From: Pectobacterium peruviense
Lineage (GTDB): Bacteria; Pseudomonadota; Gammaproteobacteria; Enterobacterales; Enterobacteriaceae
Assembly: GCF_002847345.1 (NCBI RefSeq)
Contig: NZ_LXFV01000058.1
Span: 1 to 64,000 of the forward strand
Direction of reading: 5' to 3'
Length of the DNA: 64,000 nucleotides
The position numbers were made by a program, and so were the translations under genes. Position 1 is the first letter of the stretch. Each line of letters begins with the position of its first letter. The notes under the pieces were generated by a model. The model was not told the DNA's origin, searched no databases, and was given only the letters and a program-made list of their open reading frames with translations. Shown here in pieces: positions 57,510-64,000 of the stretch.

Positions 57510-59012
57510 ATGTCATCCCTCCATCCCCTTGCCTTGGTTGTGGCCGCTAGCGTAATGGCGGGCTGCGCGGTTGGACCGGATTATCATCGCCCAGATGCTC
57601 CGCTACCGGATCGTTATCAGACTCAATCCGCCGTCCAGCAATCTGTCGCAAATCAATCCATATCCAATCAATCCATACCAAAACTAGGGAACGCGACTCA
57701 GGCTGCTACCTTTTCGGTCTGGTGGGAAAGCTTCAATGATCCCTTACTGAATACGTTAGTTTCAAGCGCACTTGCACAGAATCTTGATTTAGCTCAGGCG
57801 TCCGCGCGAATGATTCAGACACGCGCCGGGCTTAGTACGGCAACAGCCGCTCTACTGCCATCGGGCAATATCAGCGGACAAGCGGCTCGCGCTTATCAGT
57901 CGATTGAAACGCCACAAGGTCGGTTACTCAGCGCTACGCCTGGCTATAATCGTTATGGGAATGCTTATGAAACCGATCTTAACGCAAGCTGGGAGCTTGA
58001 TATATTCGGTGGTCTGAGGCGCGATCGTCAGGCAGCACTGGCTGACTATCAAGCTTCAGAGGCTGGCGTCGCAGCCACACGGTTGGCCGTCGCCGCGCAG
58101 ACTGCCGATATTTATATCACCCTGCGCGGATTACAAACTCGCCTGGAGATCGCCAATCGGCAGGTTAATACGCAGCAAGAATTGCTAGACAAGGTACAGC
58201 TACTCCACAGCAAAGGGCTCGCCGCAGAGTATCAAGTCCGCCAGACCGAAGGCACGCTTTCACAGGTTCAGGCAACCGTGCCCGTTCTCCAAACCGGGAT
58301 AGATACCGCGATGAACGCGCTGGACGTCATGCTCGGCACGCCTCCTGGAACCCATCGCACTCAGTTGGCTTCTTCGAGCGCCATTCCACAGCCCCCACAG
58401 CGCATATCAACAGGGACACCTGCCGACCTGCTGCGTCGCAGACCCGATATTATCGTAGCCGAACGCCATCTCGCGGCATCCAACGCGCGCATCGGGGTCG
58501 CCATCAGCGAGTATTATCCTAAATTCTCACTCAATGCCTTGATCGGCAGCGCAACATCGGTGTCGAGCGGCAATCTGTTCTCCAACGGTGCCAGCCAATC
58601 GACGGGTGTATTGGGGCTGCGCTGGCGACTCTTCGATTTCGGCCGCATTAACGCTCAGATCGATCAGGCTAAGGGACAAGAAGCCGAAGCATTGGCAGCT
58701 TACCGTCTGTCAGTCTTAAGCGCGACCGAAGACGTTGAGAACGCGCTATCGGCACTGCTCAATCGCGAGACACAGACAGCAACATTAACCGCAGGCGAAA
58801 CCGCGTTGGCTAGCGCACGCCAGTCATCTTTCATCGCTTACCAGAAAGGGACAGCAAGCCTGATTGACGTCCTGCACAACGATGAAACCCTGTTGCAGAC
58901 TTCCGACGCCAGAGCGCAGGCTCAGGCAGAATCTGCACGCGCAGCGGTCGCCGCATTCAAAGCGCTCGGCGGCGGCTGGCAGCCTCCAGAAGCCATGGCG
59001 CAGACACCCTAA
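57510..59012 (+). CDS. outer-membrane efflux lipoprotein (NodT/OprM type)
   Basis: Trimeric channel partner of the RND pump. The ATG at 57510 (AAGGA upstream) gives 500 residues with a lipobox MAGC (Cys at about residue 19), followed by AVGPDYHRPDAPLP, the standard start of this family. Two outer-membrane-factor repeats follow, with LRRRPDIIVAERHLAASNARIG in the second. An in-frame duplication near residues 48-57 repeats NQSI twice. Codons upstream of 57510 overlap the operator and are not the start. Confidence 0.95.
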   Translation: MSSLHPLALVVAASVMAGCAVGPDYHRPDAPLPDRYQTQSAVQQSVANQSISNQSIPKLGNATQAATFSVWWESFNDPLLNTLVSSALAQNLDLAQASARMIQTRAGLSTATAALLPSGNISGQAARAYQSIETPQGRLLSATPGYNRYGNAYETDLNASWELDIFGGLRRDRQAALADYQASEAGVAATRLAVAAQTADIYITLRGLQTRLEIANRQVNTQQELLDKVQLLHSKGLAAEYQVRQTEGTLSQVQATVPVLQTGIDTAMNALDVMLGTPPGTHRTQLASSSAIPQPPQRISTGTPADLLRRRPDIIVAERHLAASNARIGVAISEYYPKFSLNALIGSATSVSSGNLFSNGASQSTGVLGLRWRLFDFGRINAQIDQAKGQEAEALAAYRLSVLSATEDVENALSALLNRETQTATLTAGETALASARQSSFIAYQKGTASLIDVLHNDETLLQTSDARAQAQAESARAAVAAFKALGGGWQPPEAMAQTP

Positions 59013-59089
59013 GATCCCCATGTACCGGTGCATAGACAGCCATCGACGAGTACCTGCACCGTTCACAATAAACAACCGGAGTGATTAAC

Positions 59090-59875
59090 ATGACAGCAAA
59101 AAGCAATGCATGGGTGCTCATCACTGGGGCTTCAAGCGGATTTGGTGAAGAGTTCGCCCGTCAATATGCCGCACAGGGAAAATCACTCATCCTGGTGGCA
59201 CGACGGCTCAATAAGCTTGAATTGCTGGCAGCGGAATTGCGGGAGCGTTTTAAGATTAATGTGATGGTTGAACAGGCCGATCTTTCCGTAATTACCGCAA
59301 TCAGCGATTTGCACAGTCGACTGCGGGAACAAAATATTGTGGTTGATATATTAATTAACAATGCTGGCCATGGTTTGCAGGGCAGCTTTTTGGATCAACC
59401 GCTGGATGACGCACTGGATATGATCAATCTGGATATCGCAAGTTTGACAGCAATGACTCGGCTCTTTGCGGAAGATATGCGCGTCAGGCGGAAAGGACAT
59501 ATTTTGATGGTCGCCAGCCTGCTGTCGTATCAGGGCGTAAAGAATTTTGCCGTTTACTCAGCAGCGAAAGCGTATGTGCTCAGGTTCTCCGATGCTCTGC
59601 ATCGTGAGCTTAAAAACGATGGCATCATTGTCACCGCGCTTTGCCCAGGTATGTCTGATACCGGCTTTGCTACCGTCGCCAACCAGAAAATAACGCCTCT
59701 ATTAAAAGGGGTAATGATGCAGCCTAAACCGGTTGTTCAGGCTGGCATCCGTGCGCTTCAGGCTGGGCGAATGAGCGTTGTTCCGGGTATGGGAAATAAA
59801 GCAATTACATTGCTGACCTGGGCCACGCCACGCTGGTTACATCAGGCCATCATGGCTCGTGTGATGGGCGTATAA
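59090..59875 (+). CDS. short-chain dehydrogenase/reductase
   Basis: Classical SDR enzyme of 261 residues with the cofactor loop TGASSGFGE (from residue 12), the NNAG motif (ILINNAGHG) and the catalytic YxxxK (Tyr156, Lys160, in YSAAKAYVLRFSDAL). The ATG at 59090 has GGAG 8 nt upstream. Preference for NADPH is likely from the ARR residues after strand 2. Substrate unknown. It follows the efflux gene by 77 bp and may be cotranscribed. Confidence 0.9.
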   Translation: MTAKSNAWVLITGASSGFGEEFARQYAAQGKSLILVARRLNKLELLAAELRERFKINVMVEQADLSVITAISDLHSRLREQNIVVDILINNAGHGLQGSFLDQPLDDALDMINLDIASLTAMTRLFAEDMRVRRKGHILMVASLLSYQGVKNFAVYSAAKAYVLRFSDALHRELKNDGIIVTALCPGMSDTGFATVANQKITPLLKGVMMQPKPVVQAGIRALQAGRMSVVPGMGNKAITLLTWATPRWLHQAIMARVMGV

Positions 59876-60007
59876 AACGCGGTCTTAATGCTCGTGTGGG
59901 TCTAAGAAGAATGAAAGCAATGACGCGCTTAGTATGAAATCAAAAGGTCAAGATCGGGTATGGAAACCCGCATGTAAAGTCATCGTAAGGCAACATATCC
60001 TCATGGA

Positions 60008-60388
60008 TTATCTTGCCTCAGATTTTATATCCATAATACGGCGCCTCTCTTCAGCCCAGTCGATCAATGCTTCCATCGCTGGCCCCAAGGCAATGCCCAT
60101 GTCGCTCAGCGTATATTCAACTCTGGGTGGCACTTGAGGATAAATTGTACGTATGACTATGCCATCGCTCTCCAGTTGCCGAAGCTGCTGAATCAGCATC
60201 TTCTGGTTAACCCCTTCAACCAAGCGCTCCAGGTCAGAAAAGCGTATCGGGCCCTTGGCCGCAAAGAGTTGACAGATGATGATGATTTTCCACTTTCCCT
60301 CCAGTACCCGAAGCGCCTCGGTGGTCGCCGCCGCCCATACCAGCCGCTGCTGGGGATCCTCACAGTTCCAGACACGTTCTTTCTTCAT
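60008..60388 (-). CDS. HxlR-family transcriptional regulator
   Basis: A 126-residue winged-helix protein of the HxlR/MarR-like group. It contains ALRVLEGKWKIIIICQLFAAKG and a wing (PQVPPRVEYTLSDMG) typical of the family. A Cys (NCEDPQ, residue 9) near the N-terminus may sense redox or electrophile stress, as in several relatives. It is divergent from the oxidoreductase gene, its probable target. The 111-bp interval contains a loose GGGTGT/ACACCC repeat. Confidence 0.9.
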   Translation of the reverse strand: MKKERVWNCEDPQQRLVWAAATTEALRVLEGKWKIIIICQLFAAKGPIRFSDLERLVEGVNQKMLIQQLRQLESDGIVIRTIYPQVPPRVEYTLSDMGIALGPAMEALIDWAEERRRIMDIKSEAR

Positions 60389-60499
60389 ACTTACCTTTTT
60401 GGGTGTTACTCGCTTATTGGTGTGTTCTTGTTACATTAATCCGTACACCCTAATATAACCAGAACAATCAGCTTACCTTAATAACACGAGGCAAAAAAC

Positions 60500-61240
60500 A
60501 TGGAAATAGGCATTATCGGGACAGGCAATATTGGCGGAACCCTTGCTCGCAAGCTTATAGCCGCGGGCCATCAGGTACGCGTTGCGAATTCCAAAGGCAT
60601 TCATGGCGTTCAGAGCTTTGCCGATGAAATCGGGGCTACGGCAGTGGACGTCTATGGTGCAGTTAAGGGAGCCGACGCTATCATTTTGTCAATCCCACTA
60701 CCGGCACTGGCATCGCTGCCAAACGGTTTTTTTGATGACCTTCCCGAAGCGGTACCGCTAATCGATACCAGCAACTATTACCCTGGCTTACGCGACCCGC
60801 TTATTCCTGAAATTGATGACGGTATGACTGAGAGCGTATGGGTGTCGCAACAACTCTCACATCCCGTAATCAAAGCTTTCAACAACATTCTCGCCTGGTC
60901 GCTTGCAGAGCTTGGGACGCCAAAAGGTTCGGCATCACGTTTGGCTATTGCCGTAGCGGGCGATAACGCCACGTTAAAACAGATTGTCATGAATTTGGTG
61001 GATAACACGGGCTTCGATGCTATCGATGCAGGCTCCCTGGAAGAATCATGGAGGCAACAGCCGTCAACACCAGCGTACTGCTGCGATTACGATGCGGAAA
61101 CGATGAAGAAAGGCCTGGCAGCAGCCGTTAGGGGGGAGGCGGCATCGAAGCGAGATCGCCTACCAGAGTTGTTTGGCAAATTGGGTGCAAATCCTACTCA
61201 TGAAGATATCGTGGCGATGAATCGTTCGCTCAACCCCTAA
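60500..61240 (+). CDS. NAD(P)-binding oxidoreductase, F420-reductase-like
   Basis: A 246-residue protein starting MEIGIIGTGNIGGTLARKLIAAGHQV, a Rossmann GxGxxG fold of the NADPH:F420 oxidoreductase-like group (COG2085 type). Enterobacteria lack F420, so in this host it more likely reduces another substrate; this is inference. The divergent HxlR gene is the likely regulator. It converges with nifQ, 18 bp away. Confidence 0.85.
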   Translation: MEIGIIGTGNIGGTLARKLIAAGHQVRVANSKGIHGVQSFADEIGATAVDVYGAVKGADAIILSIPLPALASLPNGFFDDLPEAVPLIDTSNYYPGLRDPLIPEIDDGMTESVWVSQQLSHPVIKAFNNILAWSLAELGTPKGSASRLAIAVAGDNATLKQIVMNLVDNTGFDAIDAGSLEESWRQQPSTPAYCCDYDAETMKKGLAAAVRGEAASKRDRLPELFGKLGANPTHEDIVAMNRSLNP

Positions 61241-61258
61241 CGGCTGCTGCCGACACGT

Positions 61259-61777
61259 TCACACCTCGGGCGCAAAGCAGTGTGCCCACTCGCAGCAGTC
61301 ATCGCAGCTTGGGGAACGGCAGATCAGCTCCCCCTTACTGTGCAGACAACGTTGGCGGTAAAAGAATTTCTTCCAACGCATGTTAGTGGCGTTCATCACC
61401 ACTAAAGAGGGAAAACAGTCTGTCATCAATTCGCGCAGTTCATTGCGTGAATCTAACCCTAAATCCTGCCACAGATGATTAAATCCCAACGAGGCGCTGG
61501 CAATAATGCGGTGCATCGGTGCCGCATCACGGGACATATGCTCGTACAGCCAGTCCGCCAGTTGTTCACGTTCCTCGGTGCGAGGCGACTGCAATTCGTT
61601 CAGCAGCGCATAGCGCTGCTCACGTTCAGGGCAATTTACCGACGGTACGGCGTCCATACATTCAAGGAGACGCTGCCACTCCGACAGTGACAATCCCATG
61701 TGTTGCGCAAAACAGCCAGAACCTCTCTCATATTGCGCCCATAAGCGCCGTAGCCAGCATTGAGCCTGTGGCATCAC
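61259..61777 (-). CDS. nifQ: nitrogenase molybdenum-delivery protein NifQ
   Basis: NifQ supplies molybdenum for the FeMo cofactor of nitrogenase. The 172-residue protein has the family's C-terminal metal motif CX4CX2CX5C (Cys153, 158, 161 and 167, in CRSPSCDDCCEWAHC). It overlaps nifB by 4 bp, so the two are cotranscribed. The start may be either of two adjacent ATG codons. Confidence 0.96.
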   Translation of the reverse strand: MMPQAQCWLRRLWAQYERGSGCFAQHMGLSLSEWQRLLECMDAVPSVNCPEREQRYALLNELQSPRTEEREQLADWLYEHMSRDAAPMHRIIASASLGFNHLWQDLGLDSRNELRELMTDCFPSLVVMNATNMRWKKFFYRQRCLHSKGELICRSPSCDDCCEWAHCFAPEV

Positions 61778-63180
61778 GCCGCTCCCTTATCCTTTTGCTC
61801 ATTCAGCCGTTCTCCCTGTCGCTGTTGCCACCAGGCTGTCAGCACTTCAGTAACATTTTGCCAGGCGCCCTCAATGCAGGGTTGGATTCCCTGTTGTTCC
61901 AACTTATTCCATGGTTCAAAGCCAATACGGGCACAAAACACCGCATCAACATCCGCCAAAAGTGCCAGCAGTGCGCTCAAGCGCTCCGTATTTTCCTCCG
62001 GCGGGCACGCCCCTTCTCCGTGGCAGTATTTAGGGGTAAAACGCTCGTTCACCAGTACCACACCAGCGGGTGACAGGCTGTAGATCTGGAAACGTTCGGC
62101 GTGGCCAAAGTGCAGGTCGATCACCTCGCCATGCGAGGACGCTACGGCGACCAGACAGGCTTCCGGCTCTTCAGATTCTCCTTGTGATGCAATGCTGGCG
62201 TGCAATTGAGCACGCTGATGGAGCAGGGGTAAATACGGCTGTGGTTTTTCTGGTAGTGCAGATAGAGGAAATTGCTGGCTGCGATCATCGCCTAGCATGC
62301 CGATAGCATCCGCGCGACATTGTTGACAATGCGACATTTGCGGCATCACCTGACCGCACTCTGCCCGTACGCGCGTCATGCATTCGGCATCCGGTTCCCT
62401 TTGCCCTTCAAGGCCAAATACCGTGCCGTGTTCTGGTCGGGCGATCAGCGGCATAATATTGTGCAAAAAAGCGCCCCAGCTGTGTGCTTTTTCACTCACT
62501 GCCCGCATCGATGCCTCGTTAATGTCCGGGATCAACACGGAATTGATCTTGACCAGCACGCCATGTTCCGTCAGGCGGCGAATGCCCTCTTCTTGCTTCG
62601 CAAGCAGGATTCTGCCCGCCTCCAACCCGGTATAACGTTCTCCCTCCAGCCACAGCCAGGCATAAATACGAGCAGCTACCGTAGGGTCTAACGTATTAAG
62701 CGTCACGGTAACGTGATCCACACCGATATCCAGCAATGGCACCACGGCCTCAGGCAACATCAGTCCATTGGTGGAAAGGCATAGCTTCACATCCGGCATT
62801 TGCTCACGCAGCAACCGTAATGTGCTAAAAGTCCGTTTCATATTTGCCAGCGGATCGCCCGGCCCAGCGATCCCCACGACGGAAAGCTGAGGAATAGCGG
62901 CGGCAACCTGCCGTGCTTGCGCCACCGCCTGCTCTGGCGTTAACAACGTCGATACCACGCCGGGACGAGATTCATTACTGCAATCGTATTTACGGTTGCA
63001 GTAATTACATTGCACATTACATGCAGGCGCGACTGCGAGATGCATACGGGCAAAACGGTGATGACCGCTCACCGAATAGCAGGGATGGTGTGCAGCTTTG
63101 CTGGCCTGCAACGGGGTAATTCCATCAACCAGCGTTGATCGGCAGCCTACCGTGCCGGATGCGGAGGAACAAGATGCCAT
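61774..63180 (-). CDS. nifB: FeMo-cofactor biosynthesis radical SAM protein NifB
   Basis: Makes the NifB-co iron-sulphur-carbide precursor of the nitrogenase cofactor. The ATG at 63180 gives MASCSSASG, matching the Klebsiella start. The 468 residues carry the radical SAM motif CNVQCNYC (Cys54, 58, 61) in a SPASM-like enzyme core and a C-terminal NifX-like domain (about 340-450, EVIDLHFGHAERFQIY). It is preceded by a sigma-54 promoter and a NifA site. Confidence 0.97.
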   Translation of the reverse strand: MASCSSASGTVGCRSTLVDGITPLQASKAAHHPCYSVSGHHRFARMHLAVAPACNVQCNYCNRKYDCSNESRPGVVSTLLTPEQAVAQARQVAAAIPQLSVVGIAGPGDPLANMKRTFSTLRLLREQMPDVKLCLSTNGLMLPEAVVPLLDIGVDHVTVTLNTLDPTVAARIYAWLWLEGERYTGLEAGRILLAKQEEGIRRLTEHGVLVKINSVLIPDINEASMRAVSEKAHSWGAFLHNIMPLIARPEHGTVFGLEGQREPDAECMTRVRAECGQVMPQMSHCQQCRADAIGMLGDDRSQQFPLSALPEKPQPYLPLLHQRAQLHASIASQGESEEPEACLVAVASSHGEVIDLHFGHAERFQIYSLSPAGVVLVNERFTPKYCHGEGACPPEENTERLSALLALLADVDAVFCARIGFEPWNKLEQQGIQPCIEGAWQNVTEVLTAWWQQRQGERLNEQKDKGAA

Positions 63181-63217
63181 AATAGTGCCTACGGTTGCGA
63201 AGTCATAGGCAGAGAGG

Positions 63218-63233
63218 TGCAAAGGCCGTACCG
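63218..63233 (-). promoter_or_regulatory. sigma-54 promoter of nifBQ
   Basis: On the minus strand CGGTACGGCCTTTGCA: the invariant GG (-24) and GC (-12) are exactly 10 nt apart, and the TTTGCA -12 side fits. The expected start is near 63208, 28 nt before nifB. Confidence 0.85.
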
Positions 63234-63324
63234 TTTAGCGTGACTATTAAAATCAATGTAAAACATGAAGATACGAAATTTCCACGTCATCGAATTTGTC
63301 AGGATTGCAGCAGTAGGCCGACAA

Positions 63325-63340
63325 TGTGGCATATGCCACA
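63325..63340. promoter_or_regulatory. NifA upstream activator sequence
   Basis: TGT-GGCATATGCC-ACA is a perfect TGT-N10-ACA site and a full palindrome. It lies about 105-120 bp upstream of the -12 box of nifB, a usual distance for an enhancer site used by looping. Confidence 0.9.
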
Positions 63341-63357
63341 ATCCTGTCTCATCGGAA

Positions 63358-64000
63358 TCACAGGCGATGCATATTGATATCCATCGTCTGAATGCGATAA
63401 GCCACCTGGCGCGGTGTCATACCTAACAAGCGCGCTGCCTTGGCCTGTACCCAACCGGTTTTCTCCAGTGCGGCAATCACCCGCTGCCGTTCATCAAGAG
63501 ACGGATCGCACCAGCCTTCATCCGGCGCAGGTAAAATGTTGGTCGCTTTTGGCGCGACCTCACGATGGTTAAACATAATCACATCACGATCAATCAATCC
63601 GCTTTCTGACATCACGGCGGAACGTTCCAGACAATTCTCCAGCTCACGCACGTTGCCCGGCCAGCTATAGCCCATGAGTAAGCGGATGGCTCCATCGCTT
63701 ATCCGCAAAGGGCGTCCCTGATGTTGGCCGATTTTCTGCACCAGAAAATCGGCGAGTTCAGCAATGTCCTCTTGCCGTTCACGCAGCGGAGGCAGCGCAA
63801 GCGGCATAACATTCAGCCGGTAATAGAGATCCTCACGAAAATGGCCAGCCCTCACCTCTTCTTCCAGATTACGGTTAGTCGCCGCAATAATACGGACATC
63901 CACCCGAATGGTTTCATCGCCGCCAACGCGTTCCATCTCCCCTTCTTGCAAAATTCTCAGTAACTTGGCCTGAAACGAGGCGCTACTTTCACCGATCTCA
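63358..64000 (-). CDS. nifA: nif-specific activator NifA (N-terminal part beyond window)
   Basis: Sigma-54-dependent activator of the nif genes. The visible 214 codons cover the end of the AAA+ domain (LLRILQEGEMERVGGDETI, VRIIAATNRNLEEEVRAG, FREDLYYRLNVMPLALPPLRE) and the C-terminal Fis-like DNA-binding helix-turn-helix (ALEKTGWVQAKAARLLGMTP). The sequence continues past the window edge. Its product should bind the site at 63325-63340. Confidence 0.96.
   Translation of the reverse strand, partial: EIGESSASFQAKLLRILQEGEMERVGGDETIRVDVRIIAATNRNLEEEVRAGHFREDLYYRLNVMPLALPPLRERQEDIAELADFLVQKIGQHQGRPLRISDGAIRLLMGYSWPGNVRELENCLERSAVMSESGLIDRDVIMFNHREVAPKATNILPAPDEGWCDPSLDERQRVIAALEKTGWVQAKAARLLGMTPRQVAYRIQTMDINMHRL

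Noticed and set aside
61519..62073. 184-codon plus-strand frame over nifQ/nifB
   Set aside because: Antisense to both nif genes, which have intact motifs.

Overview
The window is about 64 kb of enterobacterial chromosome, most probably from a Pectobacterium (soft-rot Pectobacteriaceae). Reasons: nearly every flagellar and chemotaxis protein reads like its E. coli/Salmonella counterpart, but the loci that are separate in E. coli lie here in one run. The run is followed by a globin-coupled diguanylate cyclase of the kind known from Pectobacterium, and a nif cluster starts at the right edge. The genus is an inference from gene content; no database search was done.

Positions 1-42150 form one flagellar/chemotaxis supercluster: fliC (partial, -), fliDST (+), fliE (-), fliFGHIJK and fliLMNOPQR (+), flgLK and flgJIHGFEDCB (-), flgA and flgMN (+), flhEAB (-), cheZYBR, one chemoreceptor gene, cheWA, motBA and flhCD (all -). 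It encodes the MS ring, C ring, export apparatus, rod, hook, junction, cap, filament, stator, chemosensory pathway, the anti-sigma factor FlgM and the master regulator FlhDC. fliA, cheD and cheV are not in the window. Six good sigma-28 promoters, each with exactly 15 nt between TAAA-like and GCCGATAA-like boxes, lie before fliC, fliD, flgM, both chemoreceptor genes and motA (the last inside flhC). A weaker one precedes flgK, and a doubtful one precedes fliF. Upstream of flhD are a perfect CRP core, a candidate promoter and a palindromic RcsAB-like box, followed by a leader of about 250 nt with several GGA motifs.

Positions 42983-49376 hold an EamA-family transporter gene (probable TTG start), a second chemoreceptor gene with its own sigma-28 promoter, dsrB, a globin-coupled diguanylate cyclase gene (dosC-like), tRNA-Ser(CGA), mtfA and tRNA-Asn(GUU). 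The serU-mtfA-asnT order matches E. coli.

Positions 49377-61240 look like accessory DNA. A 34-codon stub of a tyrosine recombinase lies 175 bp from tRNA-Asn. It is followed by a secreted alpha/beta hydrolase, a Bcr/CflA-type MFS transporter and a complete RND efflux system (adaptor and pump on -, outer-membrane lipoprotein on +). The RND system has its own TetR regulator and two matching 24-bp operators. Next come a short-chain dehydrogenase and an HxlR regulator divergent from an F420-reductase-like oxidoreductase.

Positions 61259-64000 are the end of a nitrogen-fixation cluster on the minus strand: nifA (C-terminal part), nifB and nifQ. A perfect NifA activator site and a GG-N10-GC sigma-54 promoter lie upstream of nifB. 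I found no CRISPR array and no complete insertion sequence. No clearly undescribed system stands out; the least explained items are the regulatory sites and long perfect inverted repeats listed in the findings.
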